Under the pieces are notes generated by a model. It made no database searches. It was given only the letters and a program-made list of their open reading frames with translations, and had not been told where the DNA came from. Below are positions 10,641 through 20,820 of a stretch of 64,000 nucleotides of DNA, one piece after another (position 1 is the stretch's first letter; each line of letters opens with the position of its first letter). The stretch lies in the NCBI GenBank assembly GCA_014218235.1, contig CM024753.1, positions 173,886,348 through 173,950,347 of the forward strand, given 5' to 3'. The position numbers and the translations under genes are program-made. Source of the DNA: Colocasia esculenta (taxonomy: Eukaryota > Streptophyta > Magnoliopsida > Alismatales > Araceae).

Positions 10641-10951
10641 GCATCTTGTATCTTCTTTCATCAGAAGAATCACTTACCTTTTCTTCATTCTCTTCTTTCC
10701 TATCGATTGGGGGAGGCAAGTGTGTTCGGCACAACCTTGAGCTTCTCCCAAGCTCTTTAGCTTGGAAGACTTGCGTGGTACCTAGAAGCCCTAAATACAT
10801 CAACGAACTCTAATTCGGTTCAAGGAAAACCCGGCAAGCTAAGAAAGAGAATTGAAAAAGGAAATCACCATCTTTTTTCTCATTAATTGGCAAAAGTTTG
10901 TACACAACCCATAAGGGAAAGTTACATACAAAAAAAAAATGTAAAAGAAGG

Positions 10952-13279
10952 CTAATGGTCCTGATCGGTAGTGGAAGGACCGTCCTCGACATCGGAAGAC
11001 ATTCGCCCTATACGGAAGCTCGCAAAGCTAACTCCCTGAAGGTGAGAGTCAAGAGTCTACTGACGGCATTCCCGGAGAGCAATTTCAAAGGCTTCATGGG
11101 CATACCCCACTGAAGCTCGTTGATGACCTCAGCGGTCACCAACGTCGAGGCCAACCTCATAACAATCCGTGCCATACTACTCCAGATCCTTCTGAAACTC
11201 TGGCCCAGCCTTGTATTCGGCAACTCCTCGGGCCTCAGCTTCATGGAGTACTCTGGTGAGGGCTGCCTTCTCGGCTTAGGCAGTAGCAAGCTTCAGCTCA
11301 GAAGCCTTCTGCACAACATGATGGTCATCAATCTCCTTCTGCTACTCAACTTTCACGGTGAAAACTCCACTCCTCACAGTCTGCCGAAGCCGTAATCTCA
11401 GCATCCCAGAGGTTCTTTTGAAGCTACGCTCACGACGCCAGCTTCCGAGGTGTTTCCACCGACTGCACAATGTCGCACACAAGCTCGTTGACGTCGACAT
11501 CGAGGCTTTCCTTATCCGAAGAGAAAACTTCGCCTACCCTTGCTGCAGTGTCTTCCGTGCTTCTCCCTTGGCAATGCACAAGCACCTCCAACTGCTCAGC
11601 AGAAGGGTAGGGGGGCAAGGCCCTGGTGGAAGGACCCACTCGGAGGCACTCCAGAGCCGCCTCCAAATGAGCCTTTGAGGGCAGAGCAGGAGCCCTCTTC
11701 GCGAACACCCTTGTCAAGGGCACACGGTCTTCATCTCACTCCGCCCTCGCATCGGTCGTCCTGACGGCCTGTTCGGGAGGAGCTATCAGCTCTTCAGCCA
11801 TACCATTAGTGACTATCCTCGCCATCATGGCCTCTGCATCCTCGGAAACACCTTTAGGCACCCTAAGCGGAACCACTGCCTCCCAGTCCCCTGCTACTTC
11901 AGCAAGGGCCATCATTGATTGCTCCACTATGGATGCCGCCACCTGCACCTTCGCAGCAGAGGTCGAGGCTGACACCCCCTCAGCAAATGTCTCTGGTGCC
12001 CTTAGGGAAAGCACACCCTCCATGGCCTCGCTTCTTCCATCGGGTGCAAAAGACTCTAGTGCCCCAATCAGCTCCACGACAGAGCCTTTGTCTATCTGGT
12101 CGTCATCGACGACGACCAGTTTGCCATTAGTAGAGCCTCCCACCTCTTTGAACATCACCCCGATGGATGGAAGCCTTGCGATAGCCATCTCAATCTTCGG
12201 CTTCTTCTTCTCAACAGCCTTCAACAACTTTCTCCTTTTCTGAAGCTAGAGTTGAGGGGTGGCATCTTCTTCCTCTTCCTTGGTCCTTTTGTCAGCCCCC
12301 CTCCTTTGGGCCTTGCCCTCCTTTCACAGACAAATCGTCAAGGCTCTCCGCCCAAAAAATTGTCCCTTGACAATGGTACTGGCGCCCGACATCTCTGTCG
12401 TCGGCATGTCCTCATCAATGTATGTTAGATACAAGTTGACAGGGATCTATTCGGCAAATATGGTCTAGTCCTTTTAGTTCTGACCAACAACCTCCTCCAC
12501 GGCATCTATGGAAGAAGGCAGATGACAAAGAGAGATCCTATAACTAACGAAAGACGAGGACCAAAAAAAAAAACTTACCCAATGCACGGCTCAGCTTGTA
12601 CTTAACAAGCTTGTATTCGGTCAGCAACAGCTCGGCCTTGGACATGAGCACCTTCGACAGTTCTAAGGAGGCCTTGTCTAAGTCTTGAATGAGGAAGGGG
12701 GCAATGTTCATCTACTTCAGCGGCTCGTTGACCTGAATTGGAAATCCCTACTCCGCAGGGCCAGTCCCCTTCTTCAGGCCGACAAAGAAGAGTCGGTAGG
12801 TCCACCCCTTGTTGTTAGAAAGGAAGGGGGAGAAATTGATCTGCATCCTGTTCGGGCGGTGCTTGATGTACCTGATGCCATATCTGGACTGCGAAGACGA
12901 TGCAAGGCAGAAGTGGTTTCAGAAGAGATCAGCCAAGAATAGCAGCCCGTGCTTCTGACACAATTTAGAAAACAAAGATTGTCTGCCATGAATTTGGCTT
13001 CAGTTGAATGGTGGCAATCCTCCAGGCGTTGAGCAAATCCTTGGCGATCTCCGGCACTAGTAGTCAGAACCTTGCTTCCAAGAGGTCTAGGGAAAGCATG
13101 AAGCAGTCAGACTTGTCCATTAGGTATGTCTGGTCTTCCCGCATTACGACAATCTCATATTCCTTTCCAATGCGAACTTGCTCGTGGAGGCCCTCAAAGC
13201 ATCGATACTTTAGACCCCTCATCCCCGTCGATGGTCATCTGCTCACCTCCGCAACAGCTTTTTCCTCCCTTTGTACCAT
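10952..13279 (-). pseudogene. Tat antisense gene (plant mobile-domain-like), decayed
   Basis: Minus-strand coding traces run through this whole stretch, opposite to pol, as in other Tat/Retand/Grande elements. From the likely ATG at 13,279: KYRCFEGLHEQVRIGKEY, then a stop; NNKGWTYRLFFVGLKKGTGPAE (about 12,800-12,730); FLIQDLDKASLELSKVLMSKAELL (about 12,700-12,630); a 163-codon Ala/Glu-rich segment (12,227-11,736); and near the end EAEARGVAEYKAGPEFQKDLE and YGTDCYEVGLDVGD (about 11,250-11,110). Several stops break it. The product is unknown; in relatives it is only described as a conserved antisense ORF. A plausible intron lies at 12,506-12,578. Confidence 0.55.
12506..12578 (-). other. Putative intron in the Tat antisense gene
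   Basis: On the minus strand, GTGCATTGG is followed by GTAAGTTTTTTTTTTT (donor, 12,578 downward) and the stretch ends CTTCTTCCATAG (acceptor at 12,506-12,507). The length, 73 nt, is near the minimum for plant introns. The joined frame continues about ten codons before a stop, consistent with a decayed gene. Confidence 0.4.
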
Positions 13280-13408
13280 CAGTACCAGAGATGGAGAAGA
13301 AAAAGAAGACAAGTGAAATAAAAAAAAATGAGGAAAAGCAAGGAAGCTAGCAGCGAAGACGAGAAGGGAATGTTCGGAGCAGATAAGCGTGAGGGGCCCT
13401 CACCTCTT

Positions 13409-13420
13409 CCCTTATAAGGG
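13409..13420 (-). promoter_or_regulatory. Palindromic TATA box upstream of the antisense gene
   Basis: CCCTTATAAGGG, a perfect 12-bp palindrome, about 130 bases upstream of the antisense ATG at 13,279. A TATA element reading the same on both strands could serve the antisense gene. The position is right; activity is inferred. Confidence 0.4.
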
Positions 13421-13631
13421 AGAAGAGGCATGAAATTCAAGGATCAAAATGGTGGTTCGCCTGCTAGAAGAGCTTTCCTGAGTCCCTTAGTCACTTCATA
13501 TCTCTTCCGTCATCATTAAGCGAGAACAGCGAAGAAAGCTCTAGTGGCGTTGTCAACAGATGTACATCCCATTACGGCCTGCGTCACATTTAATGCAAAA
13601 GGCTGATGCTAGGCCGCCATTTCCCTCTCAA

Positions 13632-13676
13632 CCTCTCAAGTCTCATTTGAGAAGACTTGAGAGGGGAGGGGGCAAG
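13632..13676 (+). promoter_or_regulatory. Hairpin and polypurine tract before the Tat 3' LTR
   Basis: Perfect 12-bp inverted repeat, CCTCTCAAGTCT (13,632-13,643) and AGACTTGAGAGG (13,653-13,664), with a 9-nt loop. Its right arm leads directly into the purine run GAGAGGGGAGGGGGCAAG, the likely PPT, followed by TG at 13,677. Confidence 0.55.
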
Positions 13677-14300
13677 TGCAGAGGTCATTTCTGGCCTCCT
13701 AGGCCCATAGGCCCATCATGGCTCATCCAAAACTCAGAGCAACGGCTATGTAGCCACGTGTCCCTGGACACCGAACAAGACTCACTCCTGGGGGCCTCCA
13801 AGCAACTCCGAGCTTGGCCGCACCAAACGCCGAACAATAGGAAGCCACTGAACACCAGGCAACCTCACCGAGCAAGTCCATGGGTTTTATTCGGTACCCA
13901 TGAAAGGCAACCATGATGAGCGACCTTTAGTCTCCCAACAACATTCAATGAGACGGCGCGGCACGCCTCCCTCCATAACCTAGAGCAGCCATGATGCAAA
14001 ACCCCAAGGGACATCTCGAATAGACAAACCCCATCTTGGGAACTCAACATTCGTACCCTCTAAACACTATTCGTGGGGGACATGTCTGGACCCTTCAGGT
14101 CCTATGCCTATATAAGGGACGTTAACCTTCATGCAACGATACGAAAAATCCTTTCTCACAATCTCCCACCTGTGAGATCACACACCAAAAGAACCCCTTC
14201 TTCCACGCCATATTCCACGGTCATCTCTGACTTAGGCATCGGAGGGTTCTCTCAATCTATCAATCGGGTCCCCCTGACATCATCTGGTCGTGCAGGTCAT
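13677..14300 (+). mobile_element. Tat 3' LTR (boundaries approximate)
   Basis: Starts with TGCAGAGG after the purine run. A TATA box (TATATAAGG) is at 14,109-14,117. Downstream is a block GACTTAGGCATCGGAGGG (about 14,230), close to the conserved TGACTTGAGCGTCGGAGGG near Tat LTR ends. The 3' boundary is not clear; a CA near 14,296 is a guess. Confidence 0.5.
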
Positions 14301-14595
14301 CAGTCGCACCAGTGACATTCTCTCCCTTTCCTTAGTGGGGAACCTATTCGGTCCATTGTCGAACAGCAAAAATACCTCCACACTAATACTAGAATGATGT
14401 AAAGAAAGCAAGGTAGAACTTACCATGAAGGAGAAGCTGGAGGGCATTAATGCAGTCCACACATGGGGATGCAATGAAAGACTTATGCAACTGGCCGTGC
14501 TACTGAAGCTGGGCCTCCAGTGGTGTCTTCCACTTCTCTTGGATGATCTCCTTCTTCCGCTTTGTTGGGCATTGCTGCTCCCCTCTTCTTCTTTA
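14301..14595. other. Unassigned stretch
   Basis: No convincing gene. The minus strand between 14,600 and 14,430 reads a short MPNKAEEGDHPREVEDTTGG-like peptide and ends ATGGTAAG near 14,424, resembling a leader exon with a splice donor, but there is nothing to confirm it. Confidence 0.3.
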
Positions 14596-15165
14596 AAGGG
14601 GGTTGCAGCTACTCTGAGACCTAAAGGGAGGTGAATGGATCAAGGATTGAATGGTTAGAGAATGAAAACAAAAATTAAAATTAAGTAAATCATTAAACAT
14701 AGCTAGAGTAAAATGCAAGTCATGCAAGCTATGAAGCAAAGCAACCACACAAAAAGACTTAATGATTTTATCCTAGTTCGGAGTTGACTACAATTATGCT
14801 TTTACATCTAGCCCCCCAAGGAACATCTTAAGGATTTCACTAATCAGTTCTTAGGCCAACCACCTAGTGTACATCTACATATAGGCCTTCCTCAAAACTA
14901 AAGGAACAACCACTTAGACTACAATTGGTTCTCCTCCCAAGGGAGGGAACACATATGGATTTCAATGGTCTTCCTCCAATGGAGAGCACAACACTGGACA
15001 CATAGACCCAAGCTTTAAATGAAGCAAACTACCAAATTTGTGTCTTTAGAAGAAGACTAATTTGGCAAAAACTACATCACAAGCCTTTTGACTTGAAAAT
15101 GAAATAGCAAGAAAACTCTAATTGTCGAAAGCTGAAGCTCAGTGCAGATGATAGTTAAAGACGTT
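14596..15165 (-). mobile_element. Sirevirus-type LTR, solo or truncated, minus strand
   Basis: Reverse-complement reading gives CCGAACTAGGATAAAATC ... CATTCACCTCCCTTTAGG, the same order as the end of the Sirevirus LTR at 6310-6475 (CCGAACCAGGATAAAAATC ... CATTCACCCCCCCCTCT). This identifies a second, diverged Sirevirus LTR pointing left. No PPT, PBS or coding region is adjacent, so a solo or broken LTR is likely. Its far boundary near 15,165 is uncertain. Confidence 0.6.
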
Positions 15166-15178
15166 GCCGATCAAGTAG

Positions 15179-16234
15179 TGTAACACCACCCTCTACTCCG
15201 GTGCGGTTATACCAACCCATGTTGGAACAAAGAGAGACGCAACAGTGGGAAAGCACCCAACAAAAGCAGCACAAGTTGAGATATAGACAAATAACAAGTA
15301 TAACTATAACGAAAATAAGTAAGGAAAGTATCCATCAACTAATAATCAATCTATCCATCAACTAATAACCAGTCTTATAGTCTATATAGCAACAACAAAA
15401 AAATAGTAATAATGTCTAACCACAAAACCAAGTCCATACTATAATGTCCATAGTCCAACTACATATCACCACACTAAGGACTATAATTTATGCTGCCACC
15501 CATGGATCTGAAGACTCAAAAGGGTTAAGAAACATGTCTAGTGAGATATACAATAAGTTTAAATGACTAACCAAGTAAAGGAGTACATCTATAGAGTAAA
15601 AATGTACAAAATGCCTCAAATAATAGAGCAAGTGCAAAAGGAAAAACTGACCATTATTGTCACTGCTAATCGCAAGCAGTATCGTACCCTTCCAAACTCA
15701 AGCACCAAATCCTGTGAGCTCAAACCTGGAGTACAAATCCCTCACTAATTTGAGTAGGAGTAACTACGCAAATAACATAATGAACATGATATAATAGAAT
15801 AATGATAACTAATTGAGCAGGACAGTAATAAATACATGGGAAGTACGCGGATCTTCCAGAAGTACAATCAACTCGGCACAGCTAACTTGGCTAGCAGATA
15901 TAGAAAACAAGATAGAATAGGATATAAATGGATATCAACTATGCAAAATATAAATAAATAAATGGAAATCAATGGCACCACGAGAGTACTGTCCTTACAG
16001 CCACAGTCTCAAACTGACTATAAAGGTACACTATGAAAGGCACTCGACTACACACACAAATAGAACCCTCATCTGAACAAGAACACTAGCCCCAAACTCA
16101 CCTCCTCTAGTCAGTGGTCAGGTGCAGCACGGCCCCGGAACCATGCAAGGCAAGGCATTGAGAACCAACTAGCTGATCCGCACCGTGACGTCAAAACTCC
16201 GTGGGATCCAAACCAACCAAGAGAGCTCTGCAAG
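15179..16234 (-). mobile_element. Ty3/gypsy LTR remnant, minus strand
   Basis: Begins TGTAACACCACC, which on the minus strand is an LTR end GGTGGTGTTACA. At 15,714-15,759 (minus) it has CCTACT, a CTCAAA/TTTGAG stem and GCTCAC, the arrangement found near the ends of the LTRs of elements A-D. No coding sequence. The 5' side is cut at the junction near 16,234. Confidence 0.45.
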
Positions 16235-16390
16235 TGATCGGCGCCACTGTTCACACACCATTTTTCTCTCAGCTCGCAGAACATCGACAAAGTCCACTCG
16301 TAGTTCAAAGCACTCCTTAATAGAACTCACGACGATGGGGGTCCCGAAAATAGTAACAACCTAAAAAGCACATCGTACACTAGGACAGAC
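16235..16390. other. Flank of element B, first copy
   Basis: 156 bases (TGATCGGCGCC ... GGACAGAC) that occur again at 25,941-26,097 immediately left of the complete LTR of element B, with a 1-bp indel and few substitutions. Nothing coding. It is the left half of a duplicated block. Confidence 0.85.
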
Positions 16391-16598
16391 TGTGGCGGAA
16401 TGCCTCGGCCAAGCCCGTTAAACCGATAACGTACTTGATCCGAGTCCGCCTCCCGCGAACGGGCCGAAGCCTCGCAAGGGAAAGCAAACCACAGTCCGTG
16501 TAAACACAAGGAACACACCACAATTTATATATATTTCACAAGATTACATAGCCAAATTTCCACAAAACTGAAAAGAAGTACAAGAGCGTGGGGCATAC
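16391..16598 (-). mobile_element. Terminal 208 bp of an element B LTR, cut by element A
   Basis: TGTGGCGGAATGCCTCGG to GGGGCATAC matches the first 208 bases of the element B LTRs at 26,098 and 32,706. Sequence stops exactly where element A begins (TGTAATACC), so A inserted here. The continuation (CCCGAGGTAC) does not follow A on the other side. Confidence 0.9.
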
Positions 16599-19500
16599 TG
16601 TAATACCCCAGAAATTTCATTAATTAAAATTTTTAGATAAATAGAAAATTCGTCAATTTATAAAAACCAAACTAGCTAAAAGATACACGTCATTATTACA
16701 TGAGTAGAAACTCATGTAAAAATTCTATAAAAATAATAGTTGTACCTTAAAAATTATTATCTAATGACCCATTAAGAAATTTGGGCATAGAAAAATAATC
16801 CGGACCATGATTTAGAATTTATGTGACTTATTATTGTAACTAAGGAATAAATTGAAATATCCATTATTACATGAGCCAAGTAGATTAACAATTGAAATAA
16901 AAATTATGAGTAGACTCCAAATAATATGTGGGGATAGTCCATAAAAGAAATTGGACCAATGGACAACTTATGACCTATGAACAAATGCAAGTATGAAAAT
17001 AGTAGATAAATAATTTTTGTATTATCATAATGATAGAACTTACGTACCACTATCGTACGTGAGAAAACACATTAGAAAATTCCGTAAAAATTATAAACCA
17101 TTCTCAAATATTATCCCTAAGCTTTTCATGAAGGAATTCGTGCAACGAAAAATCATATTGGTTGAATGTACGTTACACGTGACCAAGTTACCCGAATTAG
17201 GAAACTAAGTCGGAAACCGGCTATTTAATATAGCAAACTAAAGTAAAATATATGTTTGAGGCCAAATCACAATTATTGGGCCAATAGGTGGCCAAATAAA
17301 AAGGAAATAATATTTAAAATTCGTATTAACCCAATACCTATTAGTAAAATGGGTCATTTAAGCTTAACCATGAGTTCGTTGGGCCATTAATCATGACCCA
17401 AATCTAAGCCCAACATGAGAGCACGAATTTGCTCCCTACTACTTACTCATTGGGGTTGCTTTAGGATGGCAATAGCTCCTAGGGTAGTTCTAGTCATGGT
17501 AGGATTCCTACTACAAGATTTAGAAACTCCAAAACTCGGAATTAAGAGAACCTAGCCTTATAAAACCATCTTAAGACCCTCTATGACCAACCTTAGCATG
17601 CTCCTTTCGTTGCTGGACATGGGAACAACTCCCAGGAGCAAGGAGGACGACCCTAGGGCTTGGAGTCATGAAGAACATCTTCCCCAAGCCACTGCATCAA
17701 CCCAGGAATCTGTAGGGAGTTCTTAGCATTCCAAGGTAGGCATTCTTGGGTCAAGATTAAAGAAAAATAATACCATCTTGTAGAGCTTCGAGTCTAGCTT
17801 CATTTGCTTCTGATTTTACTAATTTTCATGGAGTATCCTTTGTGTATTAGTCGTTCTCCCTAAGTCGCGCACAGTTAGGGCTTTTCCCGTTCTTCTTATT
17901 ATGCATACAATTTGAGACCGAACTAGACTAAATCATCAACATAAAAGTTCTTCTACTTGTAGTCGCGATCATCTTTCATGTTGAACGTTTTGTCTAAAAG
18001 TCTTTAGTTAGAGAGTTATGAACCCCGTAAGAGAGTCTTGCATAATACTGTGTTTTCGGGTTTGCAGATAGCCTTAAGTTCTTCCTGTTTTGCACAAGAT
18101 TAAAGGCCGAAGTAGGTCAAGTCTCCAACATAAAAGTTCTTTAACTAGTTGTCATGGTCATCTTTCATGTTAAGTGTTTTATTTAAATATCATTAGTTAG
18201 ATATTTATAAACTTCGTAATAGAGTCATGCAGGATACTGCGTTTTCAGGTTGCATTTAACTTTAAGTTCTTCATGTTTTTCACAAGGACAAAGACCGAGT
18301 TAGGTAAAACCCCCAACATCAAAGTTCTTCCACTAGTTGTCCTGGTCATCGTTTATGTTAAACATTTTGTCCAAATATCAGTAGATATCATGTTACAAGC
18401 ATAACATGTAAGTCGCAACGAAGTCATGCATGTTTAGGGCTTTTTTTACGTTCTTCCTGTATTGCATGCAATTAGAGATGGATTCAGACCCAGAACACAA
18501 CACAAAAGTTCTTCCAATAGATGTCCTCAACATTTTCTATGTTGAGTGTTTTGTCTAAAGGTCAGCATATAGAGAGATATAGGCGTTTCATGAATATCGC
18601 CCATGTGTCAAAACATGGTAAGTCTGAACCAAGAGCATGTCAGATCCCGGTCGGACTCAGGCGCAGACCCTGTGAACGCGACGGCCCGATATGTCGCATT
18701 CTGAGGTCGGATCGCGACAGTACCTTTGTCGCGTTCTGGTCGCGACAGTACCCCTGTCGCGTTCTGTCTGCCTGATCTGACGACCCCGTCGCAATCCTTG
18801 CAAGACCACGTCGCGATCTCAGTTTTTGGGCCAGAAAACCCATCTTGTGCAAGTCTCGTTGTACCACCGTAACTTCCATATCATGTTAACGGTCTTAATT
18901 ACAGAAAAATGAAGTTGTAAGTATTGGTTGCATTTTAATATAATAAAAGTCAATCACTTGATCTTTCATATCCATCATTTCATGGCACATGCACACACGT
19001 TGAACCATCCAAATATGGCTTAATTGGCATGAATATGATACATAACATATCTGATAATTAATGCAATTAATTACCTTATTTTAAGAAGTACTTGTTTACA
19101 ATTCTTGCGATGTTTTGGAACACCGATCCTGACGCTCCACTGTTCTAGAATTCCTCTAGAATGTCGAGTACTTGTTTCTATAATTACACACTCTCTTGAC
19201 TTGGACAAACTCTACGTCGAATATTCCTTCCGCCGGACTAGTGAATCCTTGTGCAAGGCCTCCGTAAGTCTCCTCTGATTGTGGATTCCCACATGGTCGA
19301 CGAGCTGGTTGTACCCTAACACCCATTACCCCTTTAGGGATCGATATGATCCAAACGGCTATTAGAAGCTCGCTCTTACCTTGAATCATGTCGGACCTCT
19401 AGACTTGTGCATAACATGGCCAGCGGGAAGATCGTGAATTTCCACCTGACTGCCAACACCAAGTGCGTGTGTTGTGCAACTGTTACTATCGCCTGTTTAC

Positions 19501-20605
19501 TCGTTGTTTTACGTGATGTTCACTAGTTCTCATCTATACTCCACTCGCTCATTCACGTTCACTCTACTATCTCGTCTATTCATCTAGTGCTCTGATCTAT
19601 TTCTTGGTACTCTCAATTGGCCATTAATTGATTGTCTAAAGATAAACAATATAACCAATGCCAGCGCAATAGGGCCCGATCAGGTCCTGGGGGAGCGCCC
19701 GAAAGTGCCATTTGCCCACGGGAGTTAAATGATCAGGATGTCGGCATTACATCCAAGTGCCATACTATCAAGATTAATCTAAGACAATCAACACAAAGTG
19801 CTATATTCTCTTGTTGTCTTTTGACAAACAATTGCTATACTCTCTCTCGGCTATCTTCGGATAACCAAAGTGCAATTACTATCTCGATTGACGAAAGTTA
19901 ATCAAAAGTTCCAGACTATTTCGATTGATAAGAAAATCAATCAAAGTGCAATTTACTCTCTATATGGCCAACTACTTTCTCTCTCCTTGCTATACATGTT
20001 TCTTGATATTGCTCGACGTTGACGCTATGTGCCATCGTGTTGTTGTGTTGCTTTATATCGTGACTCAATCTTATTCATTGTACTATACTTGATTCATCTA
20101 CTATTTGAACCATGTTACTTGTGCTCTTACTTTCTCGACTTTACATGACTCGCTCTATCTTTAGTTACTCTCCCATTCAATGCACTAATTATTTAAAGCA
20201 TGCTTGACCCTGAGATTTAAGTCCTACTGGGCGTTATCGCTCACCCTTCGTTATTTGTTATTGTGTCTCAGGTAAGTCGGACTCTGACGTCACACACACC
20301 AATGGGACAAGACTAGAGCGATGAGCGACCCGAAGTCAACTCATGAAGTTACCTTAGTACCATGGAGTCTAGTAGTTATTGCTTTAGTTTTCTTTTCAGT
20401 GTATTGACGTCATTGAGCCTTGTGTTTGGCTCCGAATCAATGGTTGTAATAGTCTTAGTAATTTTATAATGAAATCAAGAGTTATTTCAATTGTTGTTCA
20501 TTAGATGCTCTGATGTTTGCGAAAATATGCGCAGTTGTCGTTACCATACTCGTTGTTCACGTCTCCCTCCGATTTATTCCGCTGCTAAATTGGAGGGGCG
20601 TGACA
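16599..20605 (+). repeat. Element A 5' LTR
   Basis: TGTAATACCCC ... GGGGCGTGACA, 4,007 bp. It contains a TATA box TATAAAA (17,559-17,565), a GC-rich stretch with iterated GTCGCG/TCGCGA (about 18,640-18,830), and near the end a hairpin followed by CAGGTAAGT (20,222-20,277). The short ORFs inside are not convincing genes. Confidence 0.95.
20222..20277 (+). promoter_or_regulatory. LTR hairpin plus 5' splice site, element A 5' LTR
   Basis: TCCTAC then a TGGGCG-TTAT-CGCTCA stem-loop, AC, a T-rich stretch and TCTCAG|GTAAGT (donor GT at 20,272). The same arrangement occurs in the LTRs of B, C, D and the solo LTR. It could direct removal of the leader to an acceptor CTCGCAG ending at 20,807. Confidence 0.55.
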
Positions 20606-20620
20606 GTTGGTATCAGAGCC
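20606..20620 (+). promoter_or_regulatory. Element A primer binding site
   Basis: GTTGGTATCAGAGCC directly after the 5' LTR; TGGTATCAGAGC is complementary to the 3' end of plant initiator tRNA-Met. Confidence 0.93.
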
Positions 20621-20820
20621 TAGGATGTCCTTACTAGGATATTGTAGGTCCTAGGATGTTCTAGGTGGACTACCATGACATGTGTCTAAGTCAACCACCA
20701 TACCTATGTGAGAGATTGGGTAAAGCTTGGGGTTATGCTAGGAGTTTAACTATATGTACAAACACCCTAAGTTTAAGAAGAACTTAATAGATTATTATTG
20801 CTCGCAGGAGACTAGAGGAG

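Larger units (their letters stand above)
6492..14300 (+). mobile_element. Decayed Tat-type Ty3/gypsy element, 5' part interrupted
   Basis: Plus-strand order: gag zinc region, protease, RT, gypsy RNase H, second (archaeal-like) RNase H, integrase, antisense gene, PPT, 3' LTR. Two RNase H domains and an antisense gene between pol and the 3' LTR are hallmarks of the Tat lineage (Tat/Ogre/Retand/Grande group). The Sirevirus inserted inside its gag, so the 5' LTR and gag N-terminus lie upstream of the window. Many stops and frameshifts make it non-functional and old. Confidence 0.85.

Noticed and set aside
10708..10724. Second Tat polypurine tract (GGGGGAGGCAAG before TG)
   Set aside because: Resembles the PPT at 13,661, but LTR features (TATA, R/U5 block) occur only after 13,677; at most it is a central PPT.
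18521..18775. 84-codon ORF in LTR A, repeated at 23,865-24,119
   Set aside because: Present in both LTRs only because the LTRs are duplicates; it spans the CG-rich iterated island and shows no protein-like motif.
20261..20277. True recursive (zero-length exon) splice site
   Set aside because: T-rich tract plus CAG|GTAAGT fits a recursive site, but CAG|GTAAGT is also simply the donor consensus; the plain donor reading is simpler and no upstream donor was identified.
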